Shown: positions 43,047-50,412 of the stretch, piece after piece | Layout of the letters: the number at the start of each line of letters is the position of its first letter | Position numbering within the stretch: position 1 is the stretch's first letter | Origin: MM2 sp035460165 | GTDB taxonomy: Bacteria; Pseudomonadota; Gammaproteobacteria; Burkholderiales; Methylophilaceae | DNA length: 50,987 nt | Assembly (NCBI GenBank): GCA_035460165.1 | Contig: DATHWW010000004.1 | Location: 1 to 50,987 of the forward strand | Direction: 5' to 3' | Translations under genes and position numbers: made by a program | Notes under the pieces: model-generated | Seen by the model: the letters and a program-made list of their open reading frames with translations, nothing else | Database searches by the model: none | Told to the model about the DNA's origin: nothing

Positions 43047-44540
43047 TTGCGTAATTCACTGGAAAATATAAGTTTTCTCAGCCTTTTCGACGCATCGGCA
43101 GAGGCTCTCATCCTGGCGGACAGCAATGGCCGCATCCTTCTGACCAATCCGGTCGCGCAAGACATGTTTGGCTACTCGGAAGAGGAGCTGGCGGGTATCC
43201 AGATCGAGATGCTGGTACCGGCGCGCTTGCGTGAACACCATCGCCGTTACCGTGAAAGTTATGTCCGCCAACCCGAAAAACGTCCGATGGGGCGCGGCCG
43301 GGATCTTCTTGCGCTAAGTCGCGACGGCCGCGAGTTGCAGGTCGATATCGGCCTCAGCCCGATTCATGACGGAAATGATTTATTCATTCTGGTTTCATTC
43401 TTCGACGCCACTCAAAGCCGCGCGGCGCAGCGCGCCCTGCAGGAAAGCGAAGAGCGGCTTCGCCTCGCCGAACATGCAGCCGGCCTGGGGGTGTTCGACC
43501 GCGACCTGACCAGCAACGTCCTGCATTGGGATGAGCCTTCGCTGGAGATATTGGGGCTGGGGCCGGATGATCAGCTAACTTACGAGAAATTCCTGGAGAT
43601 CACCCACCCGGACGACCGCGCTTCCAGACTGGCAGCTTTTAAGCGTTCGTTGGATCCCGGGGGCGAGGGCGAGTACAAGGCCGAGTTTCGCGTCGTTCGC
43701 CCGAAGGATGGCAATGTGCGCTGGATCGCCTCCACCGGCAAGGTGATCTTCGAGCAGGGCAAGGCGGTTCGCATTGTCGGCGTCATGCAGGATGTCACTG
43801 ATCAGAAAAACATCGAGAATAAATTGCGTGAGCAACGCACGGCGCTGGAGAGCATGCTGAAGCGCCAGGTGGCTGCGCAGACCGCTTCGGCGATTGCGCA
43901 TGAACTCAATCAGCCTTTGGCGGCCTTGTCGGCCTACAGCGAAGTCGCCTTGCACGAGCTGGACAATATCGAATGCCCTGAAAAACTGAGCCGTGCCTTG
44001 AACCGCTGCGTAGAGCAGGCGCATCGCGCGGGCAAGACCTTGCACGAGTTGCTGGAGTTTCTGCATCGCGGCGACCTGGTGCCCGAAGCAATGGATATCA
44101 ACGAGACAGTGAAGGAGGCGGTGGATATCGTACAGAACGACGGCTACGGCGGTTTTCATCCTAATCTCGAGCTGGAGGCCGATATGCTGCCGGTGCACGC
44201 CAATCGCCTGCAGGTGCACAAGGTGCTCACCAACCTCATACGCAACGGGGTCGAAGCCATGCAGGCGGGCGGCATACCCGCTGCCGAGATCACCGTCCGG
44301 GTGCAGACCCTGAAGCAGAAGGGCATGGTGCTGGTGACCGTGCAGGACAAGGGCCCGGGCCTGGATGACGAAATGGCGAAGCGCGTTTTCGATCCGTTTT
44401 TCACCACCAAGACCTATGGCATAGGCATGGGGCTCGCCATCAGCCGGGCACTGATCGAGGCCAACGGCGGAGAGCTCTGGGCCGACCCGGTGACCGGCGA
44501 CGGTGCAGTGTTCCACTTCACGCTTCCCTTCGCATCATGA
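43047..44540 (+). CDS. PAS-PAS sensor histidine kinase (FixL-like)
   Basis: The 497-residue kinase starts with TTG behind GGAGGG; no ATG precedes the conserved PAS sequence. PAS-1 (about 10-125; FDASAEALILADSNGRILLT) contains EHHRRYRESY and RPMGRGRDL, near where FixL carries its heme His and Arg, so heme binding is possible but unproven. PAS-2/PAC (about 140-265) follows. The DHp domain has AIAHELNQPLAALSAYSEVA with the phospho-His (about 288). The ATP-binding domain has NLIRNGVEAM, VQDKGPGLDDEMAKRVFDPF and GIGMGLAISRALIEANGGEL. No membrane helices are seen, so it is a soluble sensor. Its stop overlaps the response regulator start (ATGA). Confidence 0.92.
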   Translation: MRNSLENISFLSLFDASAEALILADSNGRILLTNPVAQDMFGYSEEELAGIQIEMLVPARLREHHRRYRESYVRQPEKRPMGRGRDLLALSRDGRELQVDIGLSPIHDGNDLFILVSFFDATQSRAAQRALQESEERLRLAEHAAGLGVFDRDLTSNVLHWDEPSLEILGLGPDDQLTYEKFLEITHPDDRASRLAAFKRSLDPGGEGEYKAEFRVVRPKDGNVRWIASTGKVIFEQGKAVRIVGVMQDVTDQKNIENKLREQRTALESMLKRQVAAQTASAIAHELNQPLAALSAYSEVALHELDNIECPEKLSRALNRCVEQAHRAGKTLHELLEFLHRGDLVPEAMDINETVKEAVDIVQNDGYGGFHPNLELEADMLPVHANRLQVHKVLTNLIRNGVEAMQAGGIPAAEITVRVQTLKQKGMVLVTVQDKGPGLDDEMAKRVFDPFFTTKTYGIGMGLAISRALIEANGGELWADPVTGDGAVFHFTLPFAS

Positions 44541-45157
44541 CCACGATGCATCCTACTGTTTATATTGTTGATGATGATTCCGCGATCCGCGATGCGCTGG
44601 CCTTGATGATCGAGCAGGAAGAACTGAATGTCAGCACGTTCGATTGTGCCGAAGCGTTCCTTGCCGTTTGCAGCGAAACTTCTTACGGCTGCGCCATCAT
44701 CGATATTCGCATGCCGGGTATGGATGGCATGCAGTTGCAGGAAGAAATGACGCGCCGCGGTATTTTGTTGCCGATTGTTTTTCTTACCGGGCACGGCGAT
44801 ATCCCGATGAGCGTGCGCGCGATCAAATCCGGCGCGCAGGACTTTCTTACCAAACCGGTGACGCGCGATAAATTGGTTTCCAGCGTGCGTTCCGCGCTGA
44901 AATCGGGTTCGCAGATGGTGGAGAAGGTCGCACGCGTCCAGCACACCCGTTCGCTGCTGGCCGACCTGACGGAACGCGAGCGCGAGGTCATGCTGCTCGC
45001 CGTGCTCGGACATCCCAACAAGGAAATCGCTCGGCGGCTAGGCATCAGTCACCGCACGGTAGAAATCCACAAGGCCAAGATCATGCACAAGACGGGCGCC
45101 GTCAACCTGCTGGACCTTGCGCGCCTAGCCAAGGAGAGCGGACTCAGCCCCGCCTGA
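44537..45157 (+). CDS. FixJ-type response regulator (REC + LuxR helix-turn-helix)
   Basis: The 206 residues start at the ATGA overlap with the kinase gene. The receiver (about 5-120) has YIVDDDSAIRDALALMIEQE, the phosphoacceptor in CAIIDIRMPGMDG, TGHGDIPMSVRAIKSGAQDF and the Lys of TKPV. The LuxR/FixJ-type helix-turn-helix (about 138-200) has LTEREREVMLLAVLGHPNKE and IARRLGISHRTVEIHKAKIM. It should activate transcription when phosphorylated by the adjacent kinase. The nitroreductase, CBS and HPF-like genes immediately downstream are plausible targets, as are the divergent hsp20-side genes; this is inferred from position only. Confidence 0.94.
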   Translation: MTTMHPTVYIVDDDSAIRDALALMIEQEELNVSTFDCAEAFLAVCSETSYGCAIIDIRMPGMDGMQLQEEMTRRGILLPIVFLTGHGDIPMSVRAIKSGAQDFLTKPVTRDKLVSSVRSALKSGSQMVEKVARVQHTRSLLADLTEREREVMLLAVLGHPNKEIARRLGISHRTVEIHKAKIMHKTGAVNLLDLARLAKESGLSPA

Positions 45158-45236
45158 ACATACGTGTTTACGCGGATTTCCCGCGCGTCCGAATCTTGTT
45201 ATCTTTAAATCCCATAAGGGAAAAGGTAGCAATTTG

Positions 45237-45839
45237 ATGCAACATCTGGCTGTCGAAATGAATGTGTACGAGGCGATCCTCGCGCGTCGCTCAGTACGCC
45301 GTTATACATCTCAAGCAATCGACAGCCCGACCGTTCGCCTCTTGCTCGAAGCTGCCGTCCGTGCCCCCACCGCTTTTCATGGCGAGCCTTGGGCCTTTGC
45401 CGTCATCCAGGATAAAACAGCGCTGCGCTTGCTGTCGGATCGTGCGAAACCGCTGTTTCTCAACGAGCTGAGAAGGTCTGGGCAGTCGCGTTCGGAACAA
45501 GCGCTCGAGACTTTTGCCAATCCCGATCAGAATATTTTTTACGACGCCGGAACGCTCATCGTCATCTGCGCCGATTCGATGGGGCCTTTTGCCGCTGCCG
45601 ATTGCTGGCTGGCCGCTGAAAACCTGATGCTGGCTGCGTGTGCGATGGGCCTGGGCACATGCGTGATCGGTTCGGCACTGCCGGCGCTGAACGTGCCTTC
45701 GATTAAAACCGGGCTCAGCATTCCCGAGAAGTTTTCTGCCATTGCGCCCATCGTCGTCGGCTACCCGGCCGAAGACACATCGCCAACCCCACGCAGGGAG
45801 CCCTACATCCTGAACCGCATTCCTGTCGAGCAGCAATAA
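45237..45839 (+). CDS. Nitroreductase-family FMN oxidoreductase
   Basis: The 200-residue protein is called from the ATG at 45237, with AAAAGG upstream; a TTG lies one codon earlier. It shows the FMN phosphate-binding start AILARRSVRRYTSQAIDSPT, then AAVRAPTAFHGEPWAFAVIQ, a central ENLMLAACAMGLGTCVIGSA and the late PIVVGYPAE with ARG-rich tail. It is predicted to use NAD(P)H to reduce nitroaromatics, quinones or a related acceptor in the cytoplasm; the true substrate is unknown. Nineteen bases separate it from the CBS gene, so the two are likely one operon. Nitroreductases of this kind are common in hypoxia and dormancy regulons. Confidence 0.9.
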   Translation: MQHLAVEMNVYEAILARRSVRRYTSQAIDSPTVRLLLEAAVRAPTAFHGEPWAFAVIQDKTALRLLSDRAKPLFLNELRRSGQSRSEQALETFANPDQNIFYDAGTLIVICADSMGPFAAADCWLAAENLMLAACAMGLGTCVIGSALPALNVPSIKTGLSIPEKFSAIAPIVVGYPAEDTSPTPRREPYILNRIPVEQQ

Positions 45840-45858
45840 CCGCAAAGGAGGCAACCCT

Positions 45859-46308
45859 ATGCCACTCGGAGAGCTCTGCAACAAGGAAGTCGTCACCGCC
45901 CAAACGGAAGACAGCGTGTTGGAAGCGGCAAAACTGATGCGCCAGAACCATGTGGGCACCGTGATCGTGACGGAATCGAGGAACGGCATGACAGTGCCGG
46001 TAGGCATCGTCACCGACCGCGACATCATCATGGAAGTCGTCGCGCCGGAACTGGACCCGGAGGTCATGACCGTCGGCGACATCATGGCGCTCGAATTCAC
46101 CACCGTTAAAGAGAGCGCAGGCCTGTTTGAGGCCATACAGCACATGCGCAACATGGCCGTGCGGCGCCTGCCCGTTGTGGACGATAGCGGCGCGCTGGTC
46201 GGCATCATCACCCTGGACGATTTGTTGGTGCTGTTGGCGAACGAGTTGCATGCCCTGGCCCGGTTGGTCACGCGCGAACAACAGAAGGAAATCCATACAC
46301 GTCCTTGA
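45859..46308 (+). CDS. Tandem CBS-domain protein
   Basis: The 149-residue protein consists of two CBS motifs: one at about 8-65 (VVTAQTEDSVLEAAKLMRQN, GIVTDRDIIMEVV) and one at about 78-132 (EFTTVKESAGLFEAIQHMRN, RRLPVVDDSGALVGIITLDD). Together they form a Bateman module that senses adenine nucleotides or similar ligands. No other domain is present, so it probably regulates a partner protein. A perfect AAAGGAGG precedes the ATG, indicating high expression. It lies between the nitroreductase and the HPF-cold-shock fusion, all on one strand with short gaps. Confidence 0.92.
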   Translation: MPLGELCNKEVVTAQTEDSVLEAAKLMRQNHVGTVIVTESRNGMTVPVGIVTDRDIIMEVVAPELDPEVMTVGDIMALEFTTVKESAGLFEAIQHMRNMAVRRLPVVDDSGALVGIITLDDLLVLLANELHALARLVTREQQKEIHTRP

Positions 46309-46328
46309 TCCACAGAAAGGAATTCGTC

Positions 46329-46877
46329 ATGCCTGCATCCTTACAAATCACACTGCGGGATATGCCCAATTCAGAAGCCTTGGAAACACACATCCGCGAA
46401 AAGGTGAAGAAACTGGATGATCTGTTTACCCACGTTATTTCTTGTCGCGTCGTGGTGGAAATGCCGCATCGCCATCAACAGCAGGGTAAGGAATTCAATG
46501 TATGCATCGACCTGGGAGTGCCGGGTAACGAAATTGTCGTCAATCGGCGCCACAATGAGGATCCTTACATCGCACTGCGCGATGCTTTCGATGCCGCACG
46601 GCGGCAGCTGGAGGATTACATCCATCGCTTGCGGCGAGAAACCAAGGTGCATGTCATGGAGCATGTCGGCCATGTCGCACGTATTTCGCACAAGGAGGGC
46701 TTCGGCTTCATCGCCGATCAGGACGGGGCAGAACTGTATTTTCATCGCGAAAACGTTGTCAGCCCGTCTTTCGACAAGCTGAAGGAAGGCGATGAAGTGA
46801 AATTCGTCGAGGAAGTAGATGCCGGCCGGCCGCAGGCCAAGCGCATTAGCAGCGGAAAACACCATTTGCCGCAATAA
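46329..46877 (+). CDS. Ribosome hibernation factor (HPF/RaiA) fused to a cold-shock domain
   Basis: The start is the ATG at 46329 with AAAGGA upstream; a longer frame at 46305 overlaps the CBS stop. Residues ~1-105 form an HPF/RaiA S30AE domain (PASLQITLRDMPNSEALETH, VKKLDDLFTHVISCRVVVEM, DPYIALRDAFDAARRQLEDY), the fold that binds the ribosomal A/P sites and blocks translation in resting cells. Residues ~118-178 form a cold-shock domain with RNP1-like EGFGFIADQDG and RNP2-like ELYFHRENV, which binds single-stranded RNA. In long HPFs the C-terminal part is instead a dimerisation domain. The combination suggests ribosome silencing linked to RNA binding. The product is 182 residues. Confidence 0.92.
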   Translation: MPASLQITLRDMPNSEALETHIREKVKKLDDLFTHVISCRVVVEMPHRHQQQGKEFNVCIDLGVPGNEIVVNRRHNEDPYIALRDAFDAARRQLEDYIHRLRRETKVHVMEHVGHVARISHKEGFGFIADQDGAELYFHRENVVSPSFDKLKEGDEVKFVEEVDAGRPQAKRISSGKHHLPQ

Positions 46878-47021
46878 GAGCCTTTTCAGGCTTTAGGCAT
46901 TAAAAAAGAAAGGGATGCATGATGAATAGCAACCCGATGTCGGCAGGTTCTCGGCGCATCGAACGCCTGTACCGGACGCACTAGTCCATTCAGTGCCCTT
47001 TTTCAAGGGAGATTGCGGCCC

Positions 47022-48008
47022 ATGCAAGCCATGATGCTGGATGCGGCCGGCCGTACCCTGCGGCCGGTTAAAATGCCGACGCCCGTGCCGGGCGAGGATC
47101 AGGTGTTGCTCAAGATAACCGCCTGCGGCGTTTGCCGCACCGACCTTCACGTCGTTGACGGCGAGTTGCCGCATCCCAAGCACGACCTCATCCCCGGCCA
47201 TGAAATCGTTGGCGTGGTTGTCGGAAAAGGCGGGCGCGCCGAACGCTTCGAGATTGGCCAGCGCGTGGGTGTGCCCTGGCTTGGGCATACTTGCGGCCGG
47301 TGCGTTTACTGCAAGAGCGGGCGCGAAAACCTGTGCGATCAGGCGCAATTCACCGGCTATACGCTGGATGGTGGCTATGCCCAATATGCCGTGGCCAACC
47401 AGCGTTACTGCTTCGCCTTGCCGGATGCCTACGACGATGCCGAAGCGGCGCCGCTGCTGTGCGCCGGGCTCATCGGCTATCGCTCCCTGATGGCCGCCGG
47501 GGATGCCGAGCGCTTGGGTATCTACGGTTTCGGCGCGGCGGCCCATATCATCGCCCAGGTGGCCCGTGCCCAAGGGCGGAGTGTCTACGCTTTTACCAGG
47601 ACCGGCGACGAAGCTGGCCAGCGCTTCGCGCTGAGTATGGGCGCCGTGTGGGCAGGCGATAGCACCGAAGCGCCACCGGAGACCATGGATGCCGCCATCA
47701 TTTTCGCGCCGGTCGGTGCATTGATACCCCAGGCCCTCAGCCACACGGCGAAAGGCGGTACTGTGGTGTGCGCCGGCATACACATGAGTGATGTGCCTGC
47801 TTTTCCTTACGATCTGCTGTGGGGAGAGCGGACCGTGCGCTCGGTCGCCAATCTTACGCGCCGCGACGGCGAAAAATTTCTGAAGCTGGCCAACAATGTT
47901 GGTGTCAAAACCGAAGTGGAGTTATTTCCGCTGATCGAGGCCAACCGCGCACTCGATGCGGTACGGCAGGGTAGTGTGCGCGGTGCGGCGGTGCTGACTA
48001 TAGGTTAA
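47022..48008 (+). CDS. Zinc-dependent alcohol dehydrogenase (MDR family)
   Basis: The ATG at 47022 is favoured over the TTG at 47013 because AAGGGAG is ten bases upstream of it. The 328-residue enzyme shows the catalytic zinc site (ITACGVCRTDLHVVDGELP and IPGHEIVGVV), the structural zinc cysteines (CGRCVYCKSGRENLC) and a Rossmann domain with GIYGFGAAAHIIAQVARAQG. It should oxidise primary alcohols or reduce aldehydes with NAD(H). This close AdhP-like subfamily is often found in stress and micro-aerobic clusters. It sits 144 bp after the HPF fusion, probably with its own promoter. Confidence 0.92.
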   Translation: MQAMMLDAAGRTLRPVKMPTPVPGEDQVLLKITACGVCRTDLHVVDGELPHPKHDLIPGHEIVGVVVGKGGRAERFEIGQRVGVPWLGHTCGRCVYCKSGRENLCDQAQFTGYTLDGGYAQYAVANQRYCFALPDAYDDAEAAPLLCAGLIGYRSLMAAGDAERLGIYGFGAAAHIIAQVARAQGRSVYAFTRTGDEAGQRFALSMGAVWAGDSTEAPPETMDAAIIFAPVGALIPQALSHTAKGGTVVCAGIHMSDVPAFPYDLLWGERTVRSVANLTRRDGEKFLKLANNVGVKTEVELFPLIEANRALDAVRQGSVRGAAVLTIG

Positions 48009-48093
48009 TTGGCGAGGAGGGGCGGATGCAGGAATCGCGCAAAATGCTGCCGTATCCAATGCCGCATCCCCGGCATGCGGGAGGCGCCTGACC

Positions 48094-49695
48094 ATGCGCA
48101 ACCTGCATCCGCATGCGCTCATCGACCAGCAGGTGCTGATCGAGGCGTTGCGCAATCCTGCGCTTTATCCTCATACCGGGCGGCGAATAGAAGTGATTGA
48201 AACCCATATATCCTGGGTGGTGTTGGCCAATCATCATGTTTACAAAATCAAGAAAGCGGTCGATCTGGGCTTTCTGGATTTTTCGGAATTGCCGGCACGC
48301 AAGTTTTATTGTGAAGAAGAAATACGGCTCAATCGCCGCTTTGCACCCGCGCTCTACGAGGATGTCGTTTGTATCGGTGGCACCTTGCACCGACCGATGC
48401 TAGGGCGCAAGCCCGCCATCGAGTACGCCGTACGCATGCACCGTTTCGACGGCGATAAATTGATGGATCGCATGCTGGAACGCAAAGAGGTGACAACCGC
48501 GCATATCGATGCGCTGGCCGACGCCGTCGCCGCTTTTCATACCATTCTTCCGCCAGCCGATACGGACTCGGTCTACGGCAAGCCCTCCACGATACGCGCG
48601 CCCATGCTGCAGAATTTCGAACAATTGCAATCGCTTATGCACGATGGCGCACGCGATCTGGCCCCGCTGCGCAAAGAGAGCGAAGCCGAATATGCCGCCT
48701 GCGAAGAGGTTTTCACGGAGCGGCGGCAACAAGGGTGGGTGCGCGAATGCCACGGCGACCTGCATCTGGGCAACATCGTGGTCATCGGCGGCGTGCCCGT
48801 GCCCTTCGACGGCATCGAATTCAACCCGTCGTTCCGCTGGATCGACGTCATGAATGAAGTAGCTTTTCTCACCATGGACCTGCTGTACCGCAATCGCGCC
48901 GACCTCGCATTCCGCTTTCTCAATCGTTATCTCGAAACCACCGGCGACTATCGCGGCGTGCGCGTGTTGCGCTTCTACCTCGCTTATCGCGCCGTGGTGC
49001 GTGCCAAAGTCGCTGCGATACGCGCACATCAGCATAACCTCAAGGTCCATGAAACCACGGAAGCCATGGCGAGTTGCCATCTGCACCTGGCACTGGCAGA
49101 GCTTTGCCTCACGCGCAAACGGCCGCTATTGATCCTCATGCACGGCCTGCCGGCATGCGGCAAAACCACCGTTGCCCAAGCCGCACTGGAACGCCTGCAA
49201 GCCTTCCGCATCCGCTCCGACGTCGAACGCAAACGGCTGTTCGGCCTCGCTCCGCTGGAATCCAGCCGCTCCCGCCCCGACCATGACATCTACAGCCCGG
49301 AGGCGACGCGGCGCACTTATGAACGTCTATATGAGTTGTCGCGAGAGTTGCTGGCCGCCGGTTTCCCGGTCATCGTGGACGCGGCCTTTCTTAAACGCGC
49401 TGAGCGCGATCAATTCTGGGCGCTGGCGGATGAAATGGCGGTGCCGTTTGCCATCCTGTCGGTGCAGGCGCGAGAAGACACGCTGCGCGAGCGTATCCAG
49501 CAGCGCATGGCGGAATTGAAAGATGCATCCGAAGCCAATCTCGATGTACTGGAAATGTTGCGAACCGTCCATGAGCCGCTGGTTGAACAGGAACGCGCCC
49601 ATGCGGTGGAGTTCGTCAACGACAATGGGGTGGGGGAGATTGGTGCCAGTACGGTATGGGACAGGTTGGAGAAGAAGTTGTTGAGTTTCAGATAA
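48094..49695 (+). CDS. Fused aminoglycoside-phosphotransferase-like kinase and P-loop NTPase
   Basis: The 533-residue protein has an N-terminal APH/kinase-like domain (about 1-335). Its catalytic loop is RECHGDLHLGNIVVIGGVPV, with PFDGIEFNPSFRWIDVMNEV as the metal-binding segment. The C-terminal P-loop domain (about 345-520) carries LILMHGLPACGKTTVAQAAL, RIRSDVERKRLFGL and GFPVIVDAAFLKRAERDQFW, like gluconate-kinase or zeta-toxin-type small-molecule kinases. This two-kinase fusion is common in bacterial stress clusters but its substrates are unknown. Both active sites look intact. No membrane segment or signal peptide is present. Confidence 0.88.
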   Translation: MRNLHPHALIDQQVLIEALRNPALYPHTGRRIEVIETHISWVVLANHHVYKIKKAVDLGFLDFSELPARKFYCEEEIRLNRRFAPALYEDVVCIGGTLHRPMLGRKPAIEYAVRMHRFDGDKLMDRMLERKEVTTAHIDALADAVAAFHTILPPADTDSVYGKPSTIRAPMLQNFEQLQSLMHDGARDLAPLRKESEAEYAACEEVFTERRQQGWVRECHGDLHLGNIVVIGGVPVPFDGIEFNPSFRWIDVMNEVAFLTMDLLYRNRADLAFRFLNRYLETTGDYRGVRVLRFYLAYRAVVRAKVAAIRAHQHNLKVHETTEAMASCHLHLALAELCLTRKRPLLILMHGLPACGKTTVAQAALERLQAFRIRSDVERKRLFGLAPLESSRSRPDHDIYSPEATRRTYERLYELSRELLAAGFPVIVDAAFLKRAERDQFWALADEMAVPFAILSVQAREDTLRERIQQRMAELKDASEANLDVLEMLRTVHEPLVEQERAHAVEFVNDNGVGEIGASTVWDRLEKKLLSFR

Positions 49696-49732
49696 CTGGC
49701 TCTTATAGAGCCTGGCGCTATTGGTCGGCTCA

Positions 49733-49748
49733 CGCGTAAGCTTACGCG
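49733..49748. promoter_or_regulatory. Perfect 16-bp palindrome upstream of the VOC gene
   Basis: CGCGTAAGCTTACGCG lies 40 bp before the next gene. Just upstream, GGCTCT-TAT-AGAGCC (49698-49712) can form a short hairpin after the kinase gene. The palindrome could be an operator; the hairpin lacks a U-tract. Confidence 0.45.
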
Positions 49749-49787
49749 GGTAGAATTCACATAAACGGTCACGAATGGAGAATGAAT

Positions 49788-50276
49788 ATGGCCCCCAAGA
49801 ACACGATCTGTCTCTGGTACGACGGCACCGCCCTGGACGCCGCGAAATTCTACGCCGAGACGTTCCCGGACAGCGCGGTGGGAACGGTCCTTCGCGCGCC
49901 CGGCGACTATCCTGCGGGTAAGCAGGGCGATGTCTTGACGGTCGAATTCACCGTGATCGGCATCCCTTGTCTTGGTCTGAATGGTGGCCCGGCGTTCAAG
50001 CACGACGAGGCTTTTTCATTCCAGGTTGCAACTGATGACCAAGCCGAAACCGACCGCTTGTGGAATGCGATCGTGGGCAATGGCGGTCAGGAGAGCGCAT
50101 GCGGCTGGTGCAAGGACAAGTGGGGCGTGTCGTGGCAGATCACCCCGCGCGCCCTGATCGAGGCGATCGCCGACCCCGACCGCGCCGCTGCCAAGCGTGC
50201 GTTCGACGCGATGATGGATATGCGAAAGATCGACATCGCCAAGATCGAAGCGGCTCGGCGCGGCCCGCGTCGCTGA
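49788..50276 (+). CDS. PhnB-like VOC-superfamily protein
   Basis: The ATG at 49788 has GGAG at the right distance, while the ATG at 49782 is too close to it. The 162 residues show KNTICLWYDGTALDAAKFYA, GDVLTVEFTVIGIPCLGLNG, FSFQVATDDQAETDRLW and CGWCKDKWGVSWQITPRALI. These are typical of PhnB/3-demethylubiquinone-methyltransferase-like members of the vicinal oxygen chelate fold, which act as small dioxygenase or glyoxalase relatives. The activity is unknown. Codon use from here to the window end is strongly G/C-ending. It is followed, 136 bp on, by the SDR gene. Confidence 0.88.
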   Translation: MAPKNTICLWYDGTALDAAKFYAETFPDSAVGTVLRAPGDYPAGKQGDVLTVEFTVIGIPCLGLNGGPAFKHDEAFSFQVATDDQAETDRLWNAIVGNGGQESACGWCKDKWGVSWQITPRALIEAIADPDRAAAKRAFDAMMDMRKIDIAKIEAARRGPRR

Positions 50277-50412
50277 GCAGGCGGGACCTGCACCGCAAAC
50301 GGCGCTCGCGACAGCGTCCACCACTGGATGCCGGTCAATCCCCTGCGGTGCCCCGGCCAGCCATGCTCCAATGCAAACCGACGCCCGGTTGGTGCGCGAC
50401 GAGGAGATGACC

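Noticed and set aside
46919..46984. A 21-codon ORF with AAAGGG upstream, before the alcohol dehydrogenase gene
   Set aside because: Too short, with no recognisable leader features such as regulatory codon runs or a following attenuator.
49648..49663. A 13/16 match to the palindromic motif (AGTACGGTATGGGACA)
   Set aside because: It lies inside the coding sequence of the fused kinase, breaks both half-sites' symmetry, and is far from the next start.
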